A DNA stretch of 64,000 nucleotides from Bacillota bacterium (GTDB taxonomy: Bacteria; Bacillota; UBA4882; UBA8346), in assembly GCA_023417475.1 (NCBI GenBank), contig JAEZFP010000048.1:62001-126000 (forward strand), written 5' to 3'. The translations under genes were made by a program, and so were the position numbers. Below are positions 36,471 through 45,533 of the stretch, in pieces. The notes beneath the pieces are model-generated. The model was not told where the DNA came from and made no database searches. It worked only from the letters and a program-made list of their open reading frames with translations. How positions within the stretch are numbered: position 1 is the stretch's first letter; each line of letters opens with the position of its first letter.

Positions 36471-37355
36471 TTACATTTCACCGCTCATAAACCTTAGCCG
36501 CGCAGTGTCCCGGGCCGGAGGTGCACCAAAGAAGCGGGAATACTCGCGATTAAACTGCGAGGGGCTTTGATAGCCAACTTGATAGGCGGCGCTGGCTACC
36601 GCATAGCCCTCAAAGGAAATCAGGTTTCGGGCCTCCAAAAGCCGTAACCGTTTTTGAAATTGAATCGGACTTAAACCGGTTGCCCGTTTAAACTGACGGT
36701 GAAAGGTATTTACCGCCATTCCCGATTTTGAAGCAAGCTCACCGACGTCAAATGACTTCATATAGTTCTCGCGAAGCCATTTGACAGTCTGACAAATCTT
36801 GGTGTAATTACTTTCGCGCAAGCCAAGTTGCCGTAGATACCATCCTTGGGGTCCCATCAAAACGCGATAAAGGATTTCGCGTTCATAGGCCGGCGCAAGC
36901 GCCGGAATAGCGCTTGGCGTTTTTGTTAATCGCAATAGCCGCAGCCATGCCTCCATGTGTTCGGTGTCTATTTCACAAGCCGCGAAATTTTCCGAAGCGG
37001 TTGGCATTCGATCGTCAGGAAGATCTCTTAGCAAACTCTGAAGAGCATCCTGATTTAACTCAAGACCGAGGGACATGTAAGGACGTCCGTCACGCTCGGG
37101 ATGGACAGTCGCTGTCGCGGGTACATGGACCGGTAACACGTAATATGAAGGTCCGTTCAAGGCGGCACTACGATCCCCGATTGTAAGGATTTTTGTTCCC
37201 TGAATCGTAAAACCGATCATCGGCTTGTAGAGCGCCGCTAACTGATGGGTGGGAATGTCTCCCTTAATCATGCTTAGTCCAGGTATTCCGGTCTCGCTGG
37301 GTCGAGTCCCTGCGTTTTTCACTAAATCGATAATTTCAGCTAATACTTTATTCAT
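36471..37355 (-). CDS. AraC-family regulator (AraC_N type)
   Basis: 294 residues with an N-terminal AraC_N/cupin-like domain (KPMIGFTIQGTKILTIGD; SYYVLPVHVPATATV) and a C-terminal AraC double helix-turn-helix ending VASAAYQVGYQSPSQFNREYSRFFGAPP. Divergent from the SDR gene at 37505 across about 150 bp. In this class the regulator typically controls a divergent oxidoreductase gene, which fits the arrangement. Confidence 0.85.
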   Translation of the reverse strand: MNKVLAEIIDLVKNAGTRPSETGIPGLSMIKGDIPTHQLAALYKPMIGFTIQGTKILTIGDRSAALNGPSYYVLPVHVPATATVHPERDGRPYMSLGLELNQDALQSLLRDLPDDRMPTASENFAACEIDTEHMEAWLRLLRLTKTPSAIPALAPAYEREILYRVLMGPQGWYLRQLGLRESNYTKICQTVKWLRENYMKSFDVGELASKSGMAVNTFHRQFKRATGLSPIQFQKRLRLLEARNLISFEGYAVASAAYQVGYQSPSQFNREYSRFFGAPPARDTARLRFMSGEM

Positions 37356-37504
37356 ATGTTTATTCTACCACGCGACCTCTTATTTCCCAACCCGATTTCG
37401 GACTTGAATGGTGGTTTTAGGCAATTAAAAGGCACGATCAAAGCTAGGTTATTGCAACAAATACGGGTAAAATAGAATTACGATCAAATAGTATGGAGGA
37501 TCAT

Positions 37505-38260
37505 ATGAAAATCGCAATTGTAACCGGCGGCAGTAATGGCATTGGAAAAGCAACCGCCCTTGAACTTGGCAAGCGGGGAATTGGCGTCATCCTAACCTAC
37601 AATTCCTATCCGGATCGAGCGGCAGCGGTTGTTGCGGAAATCGAGGAGAATACGGGAGTACGCGTGGTAGCGCTGAAGTTGGATCTGACTCAACGATCAA
37701 CCTTCGCGGCTTTCGTTCAAGCAGTAAAAAAAAATCTCAACGAAGTATGGAACCGGACGACTTTTGATTATTTGGTCAATAATGGCGGTGTCGGAGGGCC
37801 CATGATGTTCATGGAGCTGAGCGAAGAATACTTCGACAAGATTCTCAATACGAACTTCAGCGGACCGGTTTTCTTAACGCAACAGCTCGTCCAATTCATG
37901 GCGGATGCCGGCGCGATCGTCAATACCTCAAGCACTTCCAAGAATCAATCGTTTCCAGGGTACTCCGTCTACGGCTCGTTAAAAGCAGCGTTGTCAGCTT
38001 GGACTCGCTACATTGCCAAAGAACTTGCGGCGCGCAAAATCCGGGTCAACGCCGTTTCGCCCGGTCCTACCCACAGCAATTTTGGCGATGGCGCCTTCGA
38101 CCGGCATCCTGAATTCATCAAACCGCTGGCAGAGCAATCCGCATTCGGCCGGATCGGCCAACCCGAAGATATTGCCAAGGTCATTGTGAACTTATTATCC
38201 GATGATTTCGGTTGGGTCACCGCCCAGGACATTGAAGTGTCCGGCGGACACCTGCTTTAA
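37505..38260 (+). CDS. Short-chain dehydrogenase/reductase
   Basis: 251 residues, classical SDR. TGGSNGIG is the NAD(P) loop, NNGG the adenine-ring motif, and Tyr-x-x-x-Lys appears as YGSLK with Ser in NTSSTS. The C-terminus IEVSGGHLL is usual. The ATG at 37505 has GGAGG 8 nt upstream, better than the ATG at 37493. Substrate unknown. It is immediately followed by a decayed epimerase-like gene. Confidence 0.85.
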   Translation: MKIAIVTGGSNGIGKATALELGKRGIGVILTYNSYPDRAAAVVAEIEENTGVRVVALKLDLTQRSTFAAFVQAVKKNLNEVWNRTTFDYLVNNGGVGGPMMFMELSEEYFDKILNTNFSGPVFLTQQLVQFMADAGAIVNTSSTSKNQSFPGYSVYGSLKAALSAWTRYIAKELAARKIRVNAVSPGPTHSNFGDGAFDRHPEFIKPLAEQSAFGRIGQPEDIAKVIVNLLSDDFGWVTAQDIEVSGGHLL

Positions 38261-38289
38261 AACGCCGCTGATTGCTAAAGAAACATCCC

Positions 38290-38757
38290 CATGGGGCTTT
38301 GGATTCACGGAACATATTACTTGCCGTTTCGGTTGTATAACCGACCTGTGTCATGCAGTCCGTATTCTAGTAAGAAATGCCGAGCGGGCAGCGGCGTTGA
38401 AAGAACAAGGGGCAGAAGTGATCCTGGGTGATCTTTTGGATAATCCGAATCTCACCGAAGCCATACAGGGCGTTGATGCTGTAGTTCATATCGCCGCCCA
38501 ATTTCGCGGTGGCATTAGTGAAGAGGTAGCTCGAGCAGTGAATCTAGATGCAACGATTGCATTAGCTAACGCAGCTCTAGCAACAGATGTCACAAGATTT
38601 GTCTTTACCAGCACCAGTAATGTATATCGTGACCTAAATGTCAACAGGCCATGCCGGGAGGAGGACATTCTTGAACCAGCGAAAGCGATTTATCCCAAAA
38701 CAAAAATTGCCTCAGGGTCTGCTTCAACAAAGCATTTTCCAAAAAGTGATTGGCTAA
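38290..38757 (+). pseudogene. Decayed NAD-dependent epimerase/dehydratase gene
   Basis: From 38358 a frame reads VRILVRNAERAAALKEQG, then GDLLDNPNLTEAIQGVDAVVHIAA, FTSTSNVY and YPKTK, in extended-SDR order. The first 70 nt lost the usual G-x-x-G-x-x-G: traces of GFTG-T-Y appear only by combining two frames. After KTKIA the frame departs again and the C-terminal half of the enzyme is missing. The neighbouring reductase gene begins (by its stop) at the broken end. Confidence 0.7.
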
Positions 38758-39302
38758 ACGACTTTTCCTATTTCATAAGCTTTTGATAATAGTTCTTTAT
38801 TATTAGCCGAGGTGTCAGGGTCTCCGCCGCCCGTTACTAGAATGGTATCAACTACATTTAACCCAAACATCTTAAGCACAGCTTCATTGGTTTGAAAGGA
38901 TGTCTGAAAAGACTGTGGGTTTGGATTTCCTTGAGAATATACCATGATTAGTCTTTTGGCAGCATACCTGGGCTTGAAGTTTTCATCAAACAAGCCGCAG
39001 AGTCTATCCCATAACAACTTCATTTGAGCTGTAACCTGCCAAATGTATACGGGCGAGCCGAAAATCACAACATCGGCATCGACAATATGTTTAAACATGT
39101 TCTGAAAGTCGTCTTGTATGAAGCAGTGTCCGGTCTTGCGACAAACGAGGCAGCCTTGGCAGGGTTTAATGTTCAAATCATACAGGTTAAAAACAGTTGT
39201 TTCGGCGCCAACATCTTGTGCTCCGCGAATAACTTCATTAACTAAGGTAGCCGTGTTGCCATTTTTCCTTGGACTCCCCATAAACGCGACCACTTTTTTC
39301 AT
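38754..39302 (-). CDS. NADPH-dependent FMN reductase/flavodoxin-fold protein
   Basis: 182 residues. GSPRKNGNTATLVNE is the FMN phosphate loop, CQGCLVCRKTGHCFIQDDF is a Cys-rich iron-sulfur-flavoprotein-like motif, and SPVYIWQVTAQMKLLWDR follows as in NAD(P)H-dependent oxidoreductases of this group. ATGGAGGG precedes the start. The cytoplasmic enzyme would reduce flavins, quinones or nitro compounds. It lies alone on this strand. Confidence 0.85.
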   Translation of the reverse strand: MKKVVAFMGSPRKNGNTATLVNEVIRGAQDVGAETTVFNLYDLNIKPCQGCLVCRKTGHCFIQDDFQNMFKHIVDADVVIFGSPVYIWQVTAQMKLLWDRLCGLFDENFKPRYAAKRLIMVYSQGNPNPQSFQTSFQTNEAVLKMFGLNVVDTILVTGGGDPDTSANNKELLSKAYEIGKVV

Positions 39303-39618
39303 AATGTAATTCCCTCCATTAGAATATTACTTAAAACCATTATATTCAGGATAAACCGGCTCGCCCAATAATACCCAACGTCCGACAGCTGCGCTTGCCG
39401 AATCGACAAACATATGGTGCCAGTGACGTGTAATGACAATAGGCCGTTCCTGTTTTGACAATTTTACAACTATGCTTTTAAGAGTTTTACTTATATTCCC
39501 TTAAAGGCAAAGAACTCCTTCCAAATTGATAAAATTTCGACAAAAATTTTACTTATTTTCCCATCGTTAATGATGCGGTTCTCCGGATCTTTAGTTTATA
39601 CCATCTACTATATACATT

Positions 39619-39647
39619 TTGAACGAAGTTCGATATTGTATTATAAT
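39619..39647 (+). promoter_or_regulatory. Strong sigma-A promoter of the ChrB-domain gene
   Basis: TTGAAC and TATAAT with exactly 17 bp between them. A palindrome GAAC-GAA-GTTC overlaps the -35 box and could be an operator. The rest of 39303-39618 holds only AT-rich DNA. Confidence 0.7.
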
Positions 39648-39682
39648 ATATTTAGGCTTGATTAAAACGAGGTATGAAGAAT

Positions 39683-40222
39683 ATGGATAAAGAATTTTTG
39701 ACTTTTACATATAAAATTCCGAAAGAACCGTCAAAGAATAGAGTGGCTGTTTGGAGATTGATCAAGGAACTTGGAGCGGTATACCTTCAGCAGGGAGTTG
39801 TTTTACTCCCCTATAATGAAGATTTATATTCTGTCCTACGCAATCTTCGGGAACAGGTTAACGCATTTGGAGGGAGAGCAACCTTAGGAATAATCCGTTT
39901 TCTAAATGAGGAGGACGAAAAGGACATTGTCGCGGAGTTTATCAAACAAATTGACGAGGAGTATGAAGAATTTATTCGTAATTGCCAACATTTTGTTGAT
40001 GAGATTGACACTGAAAGAACGCAGGGTGATTTTAGTTTTTCTGAGATAATCGAGCATGAAGAGGAATACAAAAAATTCCAGCGGTGGTATGAGACGATCA
40101 CCAAAAAGAGCTATTTTAAATCAGAACAGCAAGTTCATGCCATAGAAATACTAAAGAAAGCGAAATTAAGACTGCAAGATTTTTCAAATGAAGTTTATCA
40201 GCGCGATGAAAATAATCGGTAA
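39683..40222 (+). CDS. ChrB N-terminal domain protein, possible regulator
   Basis: About 179 residues. The first 100 match the ChrB N-terminal domain pattern: LTFTYKIPKEPSKNRVAVWRLIKELGAVYLQQGVVLLP, then a region with GGRATL. The rest is charged, Glu-rich and helical. Full ChrB is a chromate-sensing regulator with a C-terminal domain that is missing here; no ChrA is nearby. Start at 39683 with GAGG 10 nt upstream. Base composition is AT-rich. It may regulate the MFS gene that follows. Confidence 0.75.
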   Translation: MDKEFLTFTYKIPKEPSKNRVAVWRLIKELGAVYLQQGVVLLPYNEDLYSVLRNLREQVNAFGGRATLGIIRFLNEEDEKDIVAEFIKQIDEEYEEFIRNCQHFVDEIDTERTQGDFSFSEIIEHEEEYKKFQRWYETITKKSYFKSEQQVHAIEILKKAKLRLQDFSNEVYQRDENNR

Positions 40223-40264
40223 TGGAAGATGAATGATTTAGAAGACACAAACTGTTGCTGTTTT

Positions 40265-40315
40265 AAACGAGCCTTTCCAGAGTCACTATTTGGAGAGGCT
40301 CGTTTATTTTAATTA
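40265..40315 (+). terminator. Terminator of the ChrB-domain gene
   Basis: A perfect 10-bp stem, AAACGAGCCT/AGGCTCGTTT, with a 21-nt loop followed by ATTTTAATT. Confidence 0.8.
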
Positions 40316-40335
40316 CTTGTATGGAAAATAATGTT

Positions 40336-40393
40336 GATATAAAATGTAATGAGTGTTACAATTAATAATGTAACATCCGTTACATTTTATATC
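40336..40393 (+). promoter_or_regulatory. Twin operators upstream of the MFS gene
   Basis: TGTAATGAGTGTTACA (40345-40360) and TGTAACATCCGTTACA (40369-40384) are 24 bp apart centre to centre. Both fit TGTAA(C/T)-N4-(G/T)TTACA. They sit inside a larger inverted repeat whose outer arms are GATATAAAATGTAA and its complement. The shape is typical of TetR/MarR-class binding sites; no TetR or MarR gene is in the window. Confidence 0.7.
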
Positions 40394-40450
40394 AATTCCA
40401 CTTTCATCCCCTGTGGAGTCTGTTTAATAGCAAAAAGCTAAGGAGGATAA

Positions 40451-41665
40451 ATGTTTAATAAATTTCCAGCATACAAAATGTATCTTCTATTTTCTTGCCT
40501 AAATGCGCTATTCTCGTCATTGATTTTCACCGTCACAATGGTATATCAAATTGAAGTAGTGCATCTAAACTCTTTACAGTTGGTTCTTGCCGGAACTACA
40601 TTTGAAGTGGTCAATTTTTTCTTTGAAATCCCTACCGGAGTCGTGGCGGATACCTATAGTCGCAAACTATCCATTATTATTGGAATCGCCATGATTGGTT
40701 GCGGTTTTATCATCCAGGGCAGCTTCCCGAATTATTTTGCGATACTTGTTTCCCAGATACTCTGGGGCATTGGCTCAACCTTTACAAGCGGAGCCGTAGA
40801 AGCGTGGATTGCGGAAGAGGAACCAGCCTTAAACATAAGCAAAGTATACTTAAAAGGGGCTCAAGTGGGCCAGATTAGTTCGATTATTGGAATCGTTGTA
40901 AGCACCGCTCTTGGGAATCACTCCCTTGCTTTCCCAATTTGTTTCGGAGGGGGAATGTTTATTGTCCTCAGTTTATTTTTAGCCATATTTATGCCAGAGA
41001 AGCACTTTCGTTCAGCCGCGCCGTCGGAGTTAAATACCTTTCGAAAAATGAGCTTTGCTTTTAAATCGGGTCTAAAAATCATTGCAGCGGAACCTATTTT
41101 AATCATGATGATGCTGATTGCCCTTTTTACCGGACTGGCAAGTGAAGGTTACGATCGGTTAAATGTTGCTCACTTTCTTAAGGATACTGTTTTCCCCCAA
41201 TTGCTAAATTTCAAGCCAGTGACCTGGTTTGGAATCTTCGGAATTCTGGGAATGCTGATTAGCTCCTTGATGATTCAGGTAATCAATAACCGCAATATTA
41301 AGGGTGATCATAACAGCATTGAAATATTATTGATCACCAACGTTATTTATATGCTGAGCATGATTATTTTTGGACTCACGAAAAATTTTCAGCTTATGCT
41401 GGCGACTTACTTAACACTAAATATGATACGGGCAATCAATAAACCGATACTGAATTCCCTGATGAACCGTCATATTAAGGGAAATGCCAGGGCCACTGTA
41501 CTCTCAACCAATGCCCAAATAAATGCGCTTGGGGAAGTATTAGGAGGTCCGGTAATTGGTATTATCGCCAACGTCTTTTCGATCGGGGTGGGGCTATCCG
41601 CTACAGCATTTTTTCTACTACCGATCATCGCAATTTTTATTCATTTGAAAATATGCCGTTTATGA
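40451..41665 (+). CDS. MFS transporter
   Basis: 404 residues and about twelve membrane segments. The loop IPTGVVADTYSRKLSIIIG carries the conserved G-x-x-x-D-x-x-R-K between segments 2 and 3. Likely a drug/proton exporter. AAGGAGG lies 6 nt before the ATG. The gene has its own twin operators, so expression is probably induced by the exported compound. It is AT-rich like its neighbours. Confidence 0.85.
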   Translation: MFNKFPAYKMYLLFSCLNALFSSLIFTVTMVYQIEVVHLNSLQLVLAGTTFEVVNFFFEIPTGVVADTYSRKLSIIIGIAMIGCGFIIQGSFPNYFAILVSQILWGIGSTFTSGAVEAWIAEEEPALNISKVYLKGAQVGQISSIIGIVVSTALGNHSLAFPICFGGGMFIVLSLFLAIFMPEKHFRSAAPSELNTFRKMSFAFKSGLKIIAAEPILIMMMLIALFTGLASEGYDRLNVAHFLKDTVFPQLLNFKPVTWFGIFGILGMLISSLMIQVINNRNIKGDHNSIEILLITNVIYMLSMIIFGLTKNFQLMLATYLTLNMIRAINKPILNSLMNRHIKGNARATVLSTNAQINALGEVLGGPVIGIIANVFSIGVGLSATAFFLLPIIAIFIHLKICRL

Positions 41666-41886
41666 CCCCCACCAGAAAACGCTTCGTTTGGTTTTGAAGC
41701 TCCACAAAACTTACACCAATGACCCATTTCAAACCATCTTTCATCGTTTTATGTATCGGATATTTTCACATTCGTATCTAAATGCTATGATATCATCATG
41801 GACAAAACAATCATTTGTAGCCAATATTGCAAACATCAAACGGGTTTCTTCAAAGCATGGTATAGCACATGAAAGGTGGATTAACA

Positions 41887-42834
41887 ATGAAGATTCTCAT
41901 AGTCGGTTATTTTACCGAGACCTCAAAATCAAATATTGCAAGGAATTTTCCAGAAGACTGGGATATTGTAATTGTCCCGCCCGGGAAAGAAATGCTGCAT
42001 CATATTGAAGATTGCCAGGTAATCATACCCGAACATGTTAAGGTGGACCACAACCTGCTTTCGATAGCCAAAAATTTAAAATTGGTACAGACGGGCGCAG
42101 GATTTGATAATGTAGATATCGATGCCTGTACGCAGCTCGGCATTTGGGTAGCCAATGCTGCAGGAGTGAATGCGCAGGCAGTGGCCGAGCACGTAATGGC
42201 ACTGATATTGTCTTATTATAAAAACATACCGTTTCTTGATGCTTTCATGAAAAACAGAATGGATGAAAATCAATTGGACTATACAGGGAGTGAGTTAAAG
42301 GGTAAAACGATTGGGATTATCGGCTTGGGCGCCATCGGTAAAAAAGTAGCTGAGTTTTGCAGGGTTTTTGATATGAATGTGCTGGCTTATGCTAGAAATA
42401 CCGTTGTACAGTCTGACAATTTTGTAAAAATGACGAATTTCGATAATCTTGTAACCGCATCGGACATAGTAAGTGTCCATCTATCCCTGAATCAGCAAAC
42501 CAAACAGCTAATCAACAAGGCAGTATTCAAGAAAATGAAGAATACCGCACTTTTTATCAATACATCCCGCGGCGGGATTGTCAATGAAAGAGACTTGATA
42601 GCTGCATTAAAAAATAGAGACATTTCAGGCGCATGCCTGGATGTGTTTGAAACTGAACCGCTTCCAACCGACAGTGAACTCCGGAATCTGGGTAATGTGA
42701 TACTTACCCCCCATACGGCAGGCATGCCTGACGGCCGCAAATTCCATAAAAAAAGATATGATTTCTTTGTGAATAATATAAAACGTGTAGAGAATAATGA
42801 AGAGCCTGTAAGCAAGCTCAATCAGTTATTATAG
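41887..42834 (+). CDS. D-2-hydroxyacid dehydrogenase
   Basis: 315 residues. The NAD loop is GIIGLGAIG, the catalytic Arg is in NTSRGGIVNERDL, Glu in DVFETEPLP and His in LTPHTAG. Family includes D-lactate, phosphoglycerate and related dehydrogenases. The ATG at 41887 follows AAAGGTGG by 7 nt. Substrate not fixed. The 41666-41886 interval shows nothing clear. AT-rich. Confidence 0.85.
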   Translation: MKILIVGYFTETSKSNIARNFPEDWDIVIVPPGKEMLHHIEDCQVIIPEHVKVDHNLLSIAKNLKLVQTGAGFDNVDIDACTQLGIWVANAAGVNAQAVAEHVMALILSYYKNIPFLDAFMKNRMDENQLDYTGSELKGKTIGIIGLGAIGKKVAEFCRVFDMNVLAYARNTVVQSDNFVKMTNFDNLVTASDIVSVHLSLNQQTKQLINKAVFKKMKNTALFINTSRGGIVNERDLIAALKNRDISGACLDVFETEPLPTDSELRNLGNVILTPHTAGMPDGRKFHKKRYDFFVNNIKRVENNEEPVSKLNQLL

Positions 42835-43108
42835 TTCGGGAAAATGAATTTAACAATAAGCCTCGGGATAATCACCGCGATTTTCGTATTCCTTGGCGGT
42901 CAAAGTTTAATTTGCGCACCCCAACAGTTACTATATTTAGGTATTTACAACCGTTTTCGGGGTTTTTCAGGGAACCCTACTTATTTCTGGTTAACCATAC
43001 CATCCTTTCGCCGGGTTGACCATTTCCCCATAAACCATAAGGTACTGCCTTAATTTTAATTGGTTTCGTCTTATCCTTAACCGGGGCATAAAGCAGATCG
43101 CTCCAAGC

Positions 43109-43906
43109 CTACTTATAGGTTTTCATATCTCCGATCTTTATCTCCGGATGGTGGTATCTCCGCTTACCGATGGTAACCTCGTCCATATTGATCGCTTGCA
43201 TCGGACACCAATGAAAACAAGCTAAACAATGGGCGCAATTTTCACCCCAGACTGGTTTATTTTTGGAGTCCAACCGGATGTTTTTAACAGCACACACTTG
43301 GGCACAGCTCCCACAGCCAGTACAGTTGTTCTGAATCCGGAACCGCCTTTCAGGGCGGTAAATTTTCTTTATATAAAATGTCATCAGGAAGGAAACAACA
43401 TGGATTTTCAACGCATCGCTACCTTCGATGGTACCTTGATGTTTTTGGTTAATCATTTCAAGTATCGAAGCTACTTTTAACCTGGAGTGAGCTAGCCGTT
43501 CCTTTTGCACATCCAGGGGGCTTGTCTTGTCAATCTTGCCGAAAATACCGTTTCCTGGCATATTGATTGCCACGCCGAAGGCTAAAGATTGGCCCTGCCG
43601 GCCTAGTATTTGTTTGATAGAAAATAAACTAAATCCCACTTCGGTATTGCATGTCGCCACTGCAAAAATATAAAGATTGGTCTTGAATTCAATTTTAGTT
43701 ATGAACTCCTTCACAAGCTCCGGTATGTTTAAAAAATACACTGGAAAAACCAATCCGATTATAGCGGCGTCGGCCGTCAGGCGCCGAGTTTTCAGGCACT
43801 CAACGATGGACTGTATTTCTACCTCATCTCCCCAATCCTTCGCTAATTGTTTTGCGATTGCCAATGAGTTCCCGGTTCCGGAAAAATAATAAATAACCGT
43901 TTTCAT
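43109..43906 (-). CDS. EFR1-type flavodoxin/ferredoxin protein
   Basis: 265 residues. The N-terminal flavodoxin-like domain has YYFSGTGNSLAIAKQL (FMN loop) and the C-terminal end carries two 4Fe-4S motifs: CTGCGSCAQVC and CAHCLACFHWCP. Such proteins carry electrons or reduce small compounds in anaerobes. ATG follows GAAGGAG. A MerR-type promoter precedes it and the regulator lies directly upstream. The 42835-43108 gap shows no gene that I can support. Confidence 0.88.
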   Translation of the reverse strand: MKTVIYYFSGTGNSLAIAKQLAKDWGDEVEIQSIVECLKTRRLTADAAIIGLVFPVYFLNIPELVKEFITKIEFKTNLYIFAVATCNTEVGFSLFSIKQILGRQGQSLAFGVAINMPGNGIFGKIDKTSPLDVQKERLAHSRLKVASILEMINQKHQGTIEGSDALKIHVVSFLMTFYIKKIYRPERRFRIQNNCTGCGSCAQVCAVKNIRLDSKNKPVWGENCAHCLACFHWCPMQAINMDEVTIGKRRYHHPEIKIGDMKTYK

Positions 43907-43942
43907 TTGTCATACTCCTTCGACTCTATCATATTATTTCAA

Positions 43943-43974
43943 ATTATAAAGCCTGGAGTATGGTACAATGTCAA
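43943..43974 (-). promoter_or_regulatory. Long-spacer (MerR-class) promoter of the EFR1-type gene
   Basis: TTGACA and TATAAT are both perfect but 20 bp apart, as in promoters activated by MerR-family proteins. The right half of the spacer reads ACTCCAGG, close to the ACTCCAAG half-site of NmlR/AdhR-type sites; the left half is degenerate. It lies at the 3' end of the merR gene. Confidence 0.7.
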
Positions 43975-43978
43975 ATCC

Positions 43979-44383
43979 TTATTGGTTATCATTTAGCAGT
44001 CCTTGCATAGAAGGGCACTGGTGTTTCTGTTGTAAACCTTCGTCGATTTTCATAAGTACTTTCCGCATCTCCATTAAGCGGTCGATTTGCTCATCGATCC
44101 TTTGAATCTTGTCTTTAACCCCCATTGCCATAATGTTCGATATTTCCTCGGAGTTCAGTTGATAATGAAAGAGTTGTAAAGTCTGCCGAGTCTCCTCTAA
44201 TGTAAATCCGGCCTCCTTGGAATGCTTAATAAAATTAAGCCGGTCGACGGTATCATCGAGGTAAATCCGGTACCCATTTTCCATCCGTTGAGGTTCAATT
44301 AAGCCCCTCTTCTCATAATACCGTATTGTCTCACTGCTCACTCCCGTTAACTTCGCAATTTGATTTCTTAAGTAGGTAGCCAT
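43979..44383 (-). CDS. MerR-family transcriptional regulator
   Basis: 134 residues. The winged helix-turn-helix LTGVSSETIRYYEKRGLIEPQR is clear, followed by a coiled coil (DKIQRIDEQIDRLMEMRKVLMKI) and a short tail QKHQCPSMQG with one Cys. ATG follows AAAAGGAG. It most likely activates the EFR1-type gene through the long-spacer promoter 30 bp downstream of its stop. The inducer is unknown; the single C-terminal Cys suggests thiol or electrophile sensing. Confidence 0.88.
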   Translation of the reverse strand: MATYLRNQIAKLTGVSSETIRYYEKRGLIEPQRMENGYRIYLDDTVDRLNFIKHSKEAGFTLEETRQTLQLFHYQLNSEEISNIMAMGVKDKIQRIDEQIDRLMEMRKVLMKIDEGLQQKHQCPSMQGLLNDNQ

Positions 44384-44495
44384 TTGCGCTCCTTTTTTTG
44401 TTTTCCCGATAAAAGTAATCTTTGTTTTGGCCAGTATATCGGAAAAGATTGACGGTCAATATCATCGTAACAATTCGGGGGATTATTAGTAGAAA

Positions 44496-45269
44496 TTAAG
44501 GTTTTATCGATAAATATAAATCCATTGTATCATGTATGATAACTTGTCCACCGTTGTTGCTTATCGCAACTCTCATTTCTTCCTCAAAAAGTCTCCATTT
44601 ATTTTTTTGCAATGCCCTATGATCTGAGTAAGTACTAAGAAGTGCAATATAGTTGTTTGCGTCAAATATTCTTGTTTGATAATACAACTTATAATTTACA
44701 TCAACAAAACCATATTGTTTTATTGTATTGACGATTTCGAAACACTTCTCTTCACTGAACTTATGCGCCTTTGACTTCGGATGAGTAGCAGGCATATATT
44801 TGTCATAGATCTTCTCCATGGCATTATGAAGGTCATCTTCAGGTCGTGATGGGTGATTCCAAAACAGCGCCAATACTCCACCGCTTTTCAAAAGTTGATA
44901 TGCTTTTGTATACCCTGTTTCTTGTGGTATCCAATGAAATGCGGTCGCGGAATAAATCAAATCAAAAGGACTATTTCTAAGGTCAACACTTTCAAAATCA
45001 TTATTGATAATATCGAAATTATTATATTTTGAGAATTTTCCTTTTGAAAACTCTGCTAAATCTTTACCGAGTTCAACAGCCGTAACTATACATCCACTAT
45101 TCAAAAAGGGTAATGTTGCCTGACCTGTTCCAATACCAATTTCAAGCGCTCTTTTATTAATGTCCAAATTCGAAAACTGAATTACATCATCATATAAGTC
45201 TTTTACGTATGTTGGACGCATTTTATCATAATTTAACACATCTTCATTAAATGTAAGTCGTAAATCCAT
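44496..45269 (-). CDS. Class I SAM-dependent methyltransferase
   Basis: 257 residues. ALEIGIGTGQATLPFL is motif I and TAVELGKDL motif II; YSATAFHWIPQETGY places it with small-molecule methyltransferases of the UbiE/Tam type. GGGGAGG precedes the ATG. It is much more AT-rich than rlmH or larA nearby, a sign of transfer. Substrate unknown. Confidence 0.82.
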   Translation of the reverse strand: MDLRLTFNEDVLNYDKMRPTYVKDLYDDVIQFSNLDINKRALEIGIGTGQATLPFLNSGCIVTAVELGKDLAEFSKGKFSKYNNFDIINNDFESVDLRNSPFDLIYSATAFHWIPQETGYTKAYQLLKSGGVLALFWNHPSRPEDDLHNAMEKIYDKYMPATHPKSKAHKFSEEKCFEIVNTIKQYGFVDVNYKLYYQTRIFDANNYIALLSTYSDHRALQKNKWRLFEEEMRVAISNNGGQVIIHDTMDLYLSIKP

Positions 45270-45472
45270 TCAATCCTCCCCAAATATAAATAATTTCCAG
45301 TAGGCTCTTTCACACTAAAATGAGTTTAAAGTTTTGAAAATTATAACACATTAAGTAAACTTTCGGAATAATATAAATCCAATATTTTACCAATAGGAGG
45401 TTATCTGCCATACCGACTATATAGAAGCTGAATTTTTATAAAACAATTATGCGAATGACAAAGGCGAAATGT

Positions 45473-45502
45473 TAAAGGACAGATAGAAGACCTGTCCCTT
45501 TC
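45473..45502 (-). terminator. Terminator of rlmH
   Basis: AAAGGACAG pairs with CTGTCcCTTT around a 9-nt loop, about 30 bp past the rlmH stop. The T run is weak. Confidence 0.5.
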
Positions 45503-45533
45503 ATAGTAAGCTAAGTTTTTAAAAATTTCGCCC

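Noticed and set aside
41688..42008. Frame of 106 codons before and across the hydroxyacid dehydrogenase start
   Set aside because: No ribosome site and it overlaps the dehydrogenase in another frame.
42844..43053. Frame of 69 codons after the dehydrogenase
   Set aside because: One hydrophobic stretch but no ribosome site and no recognisable family.
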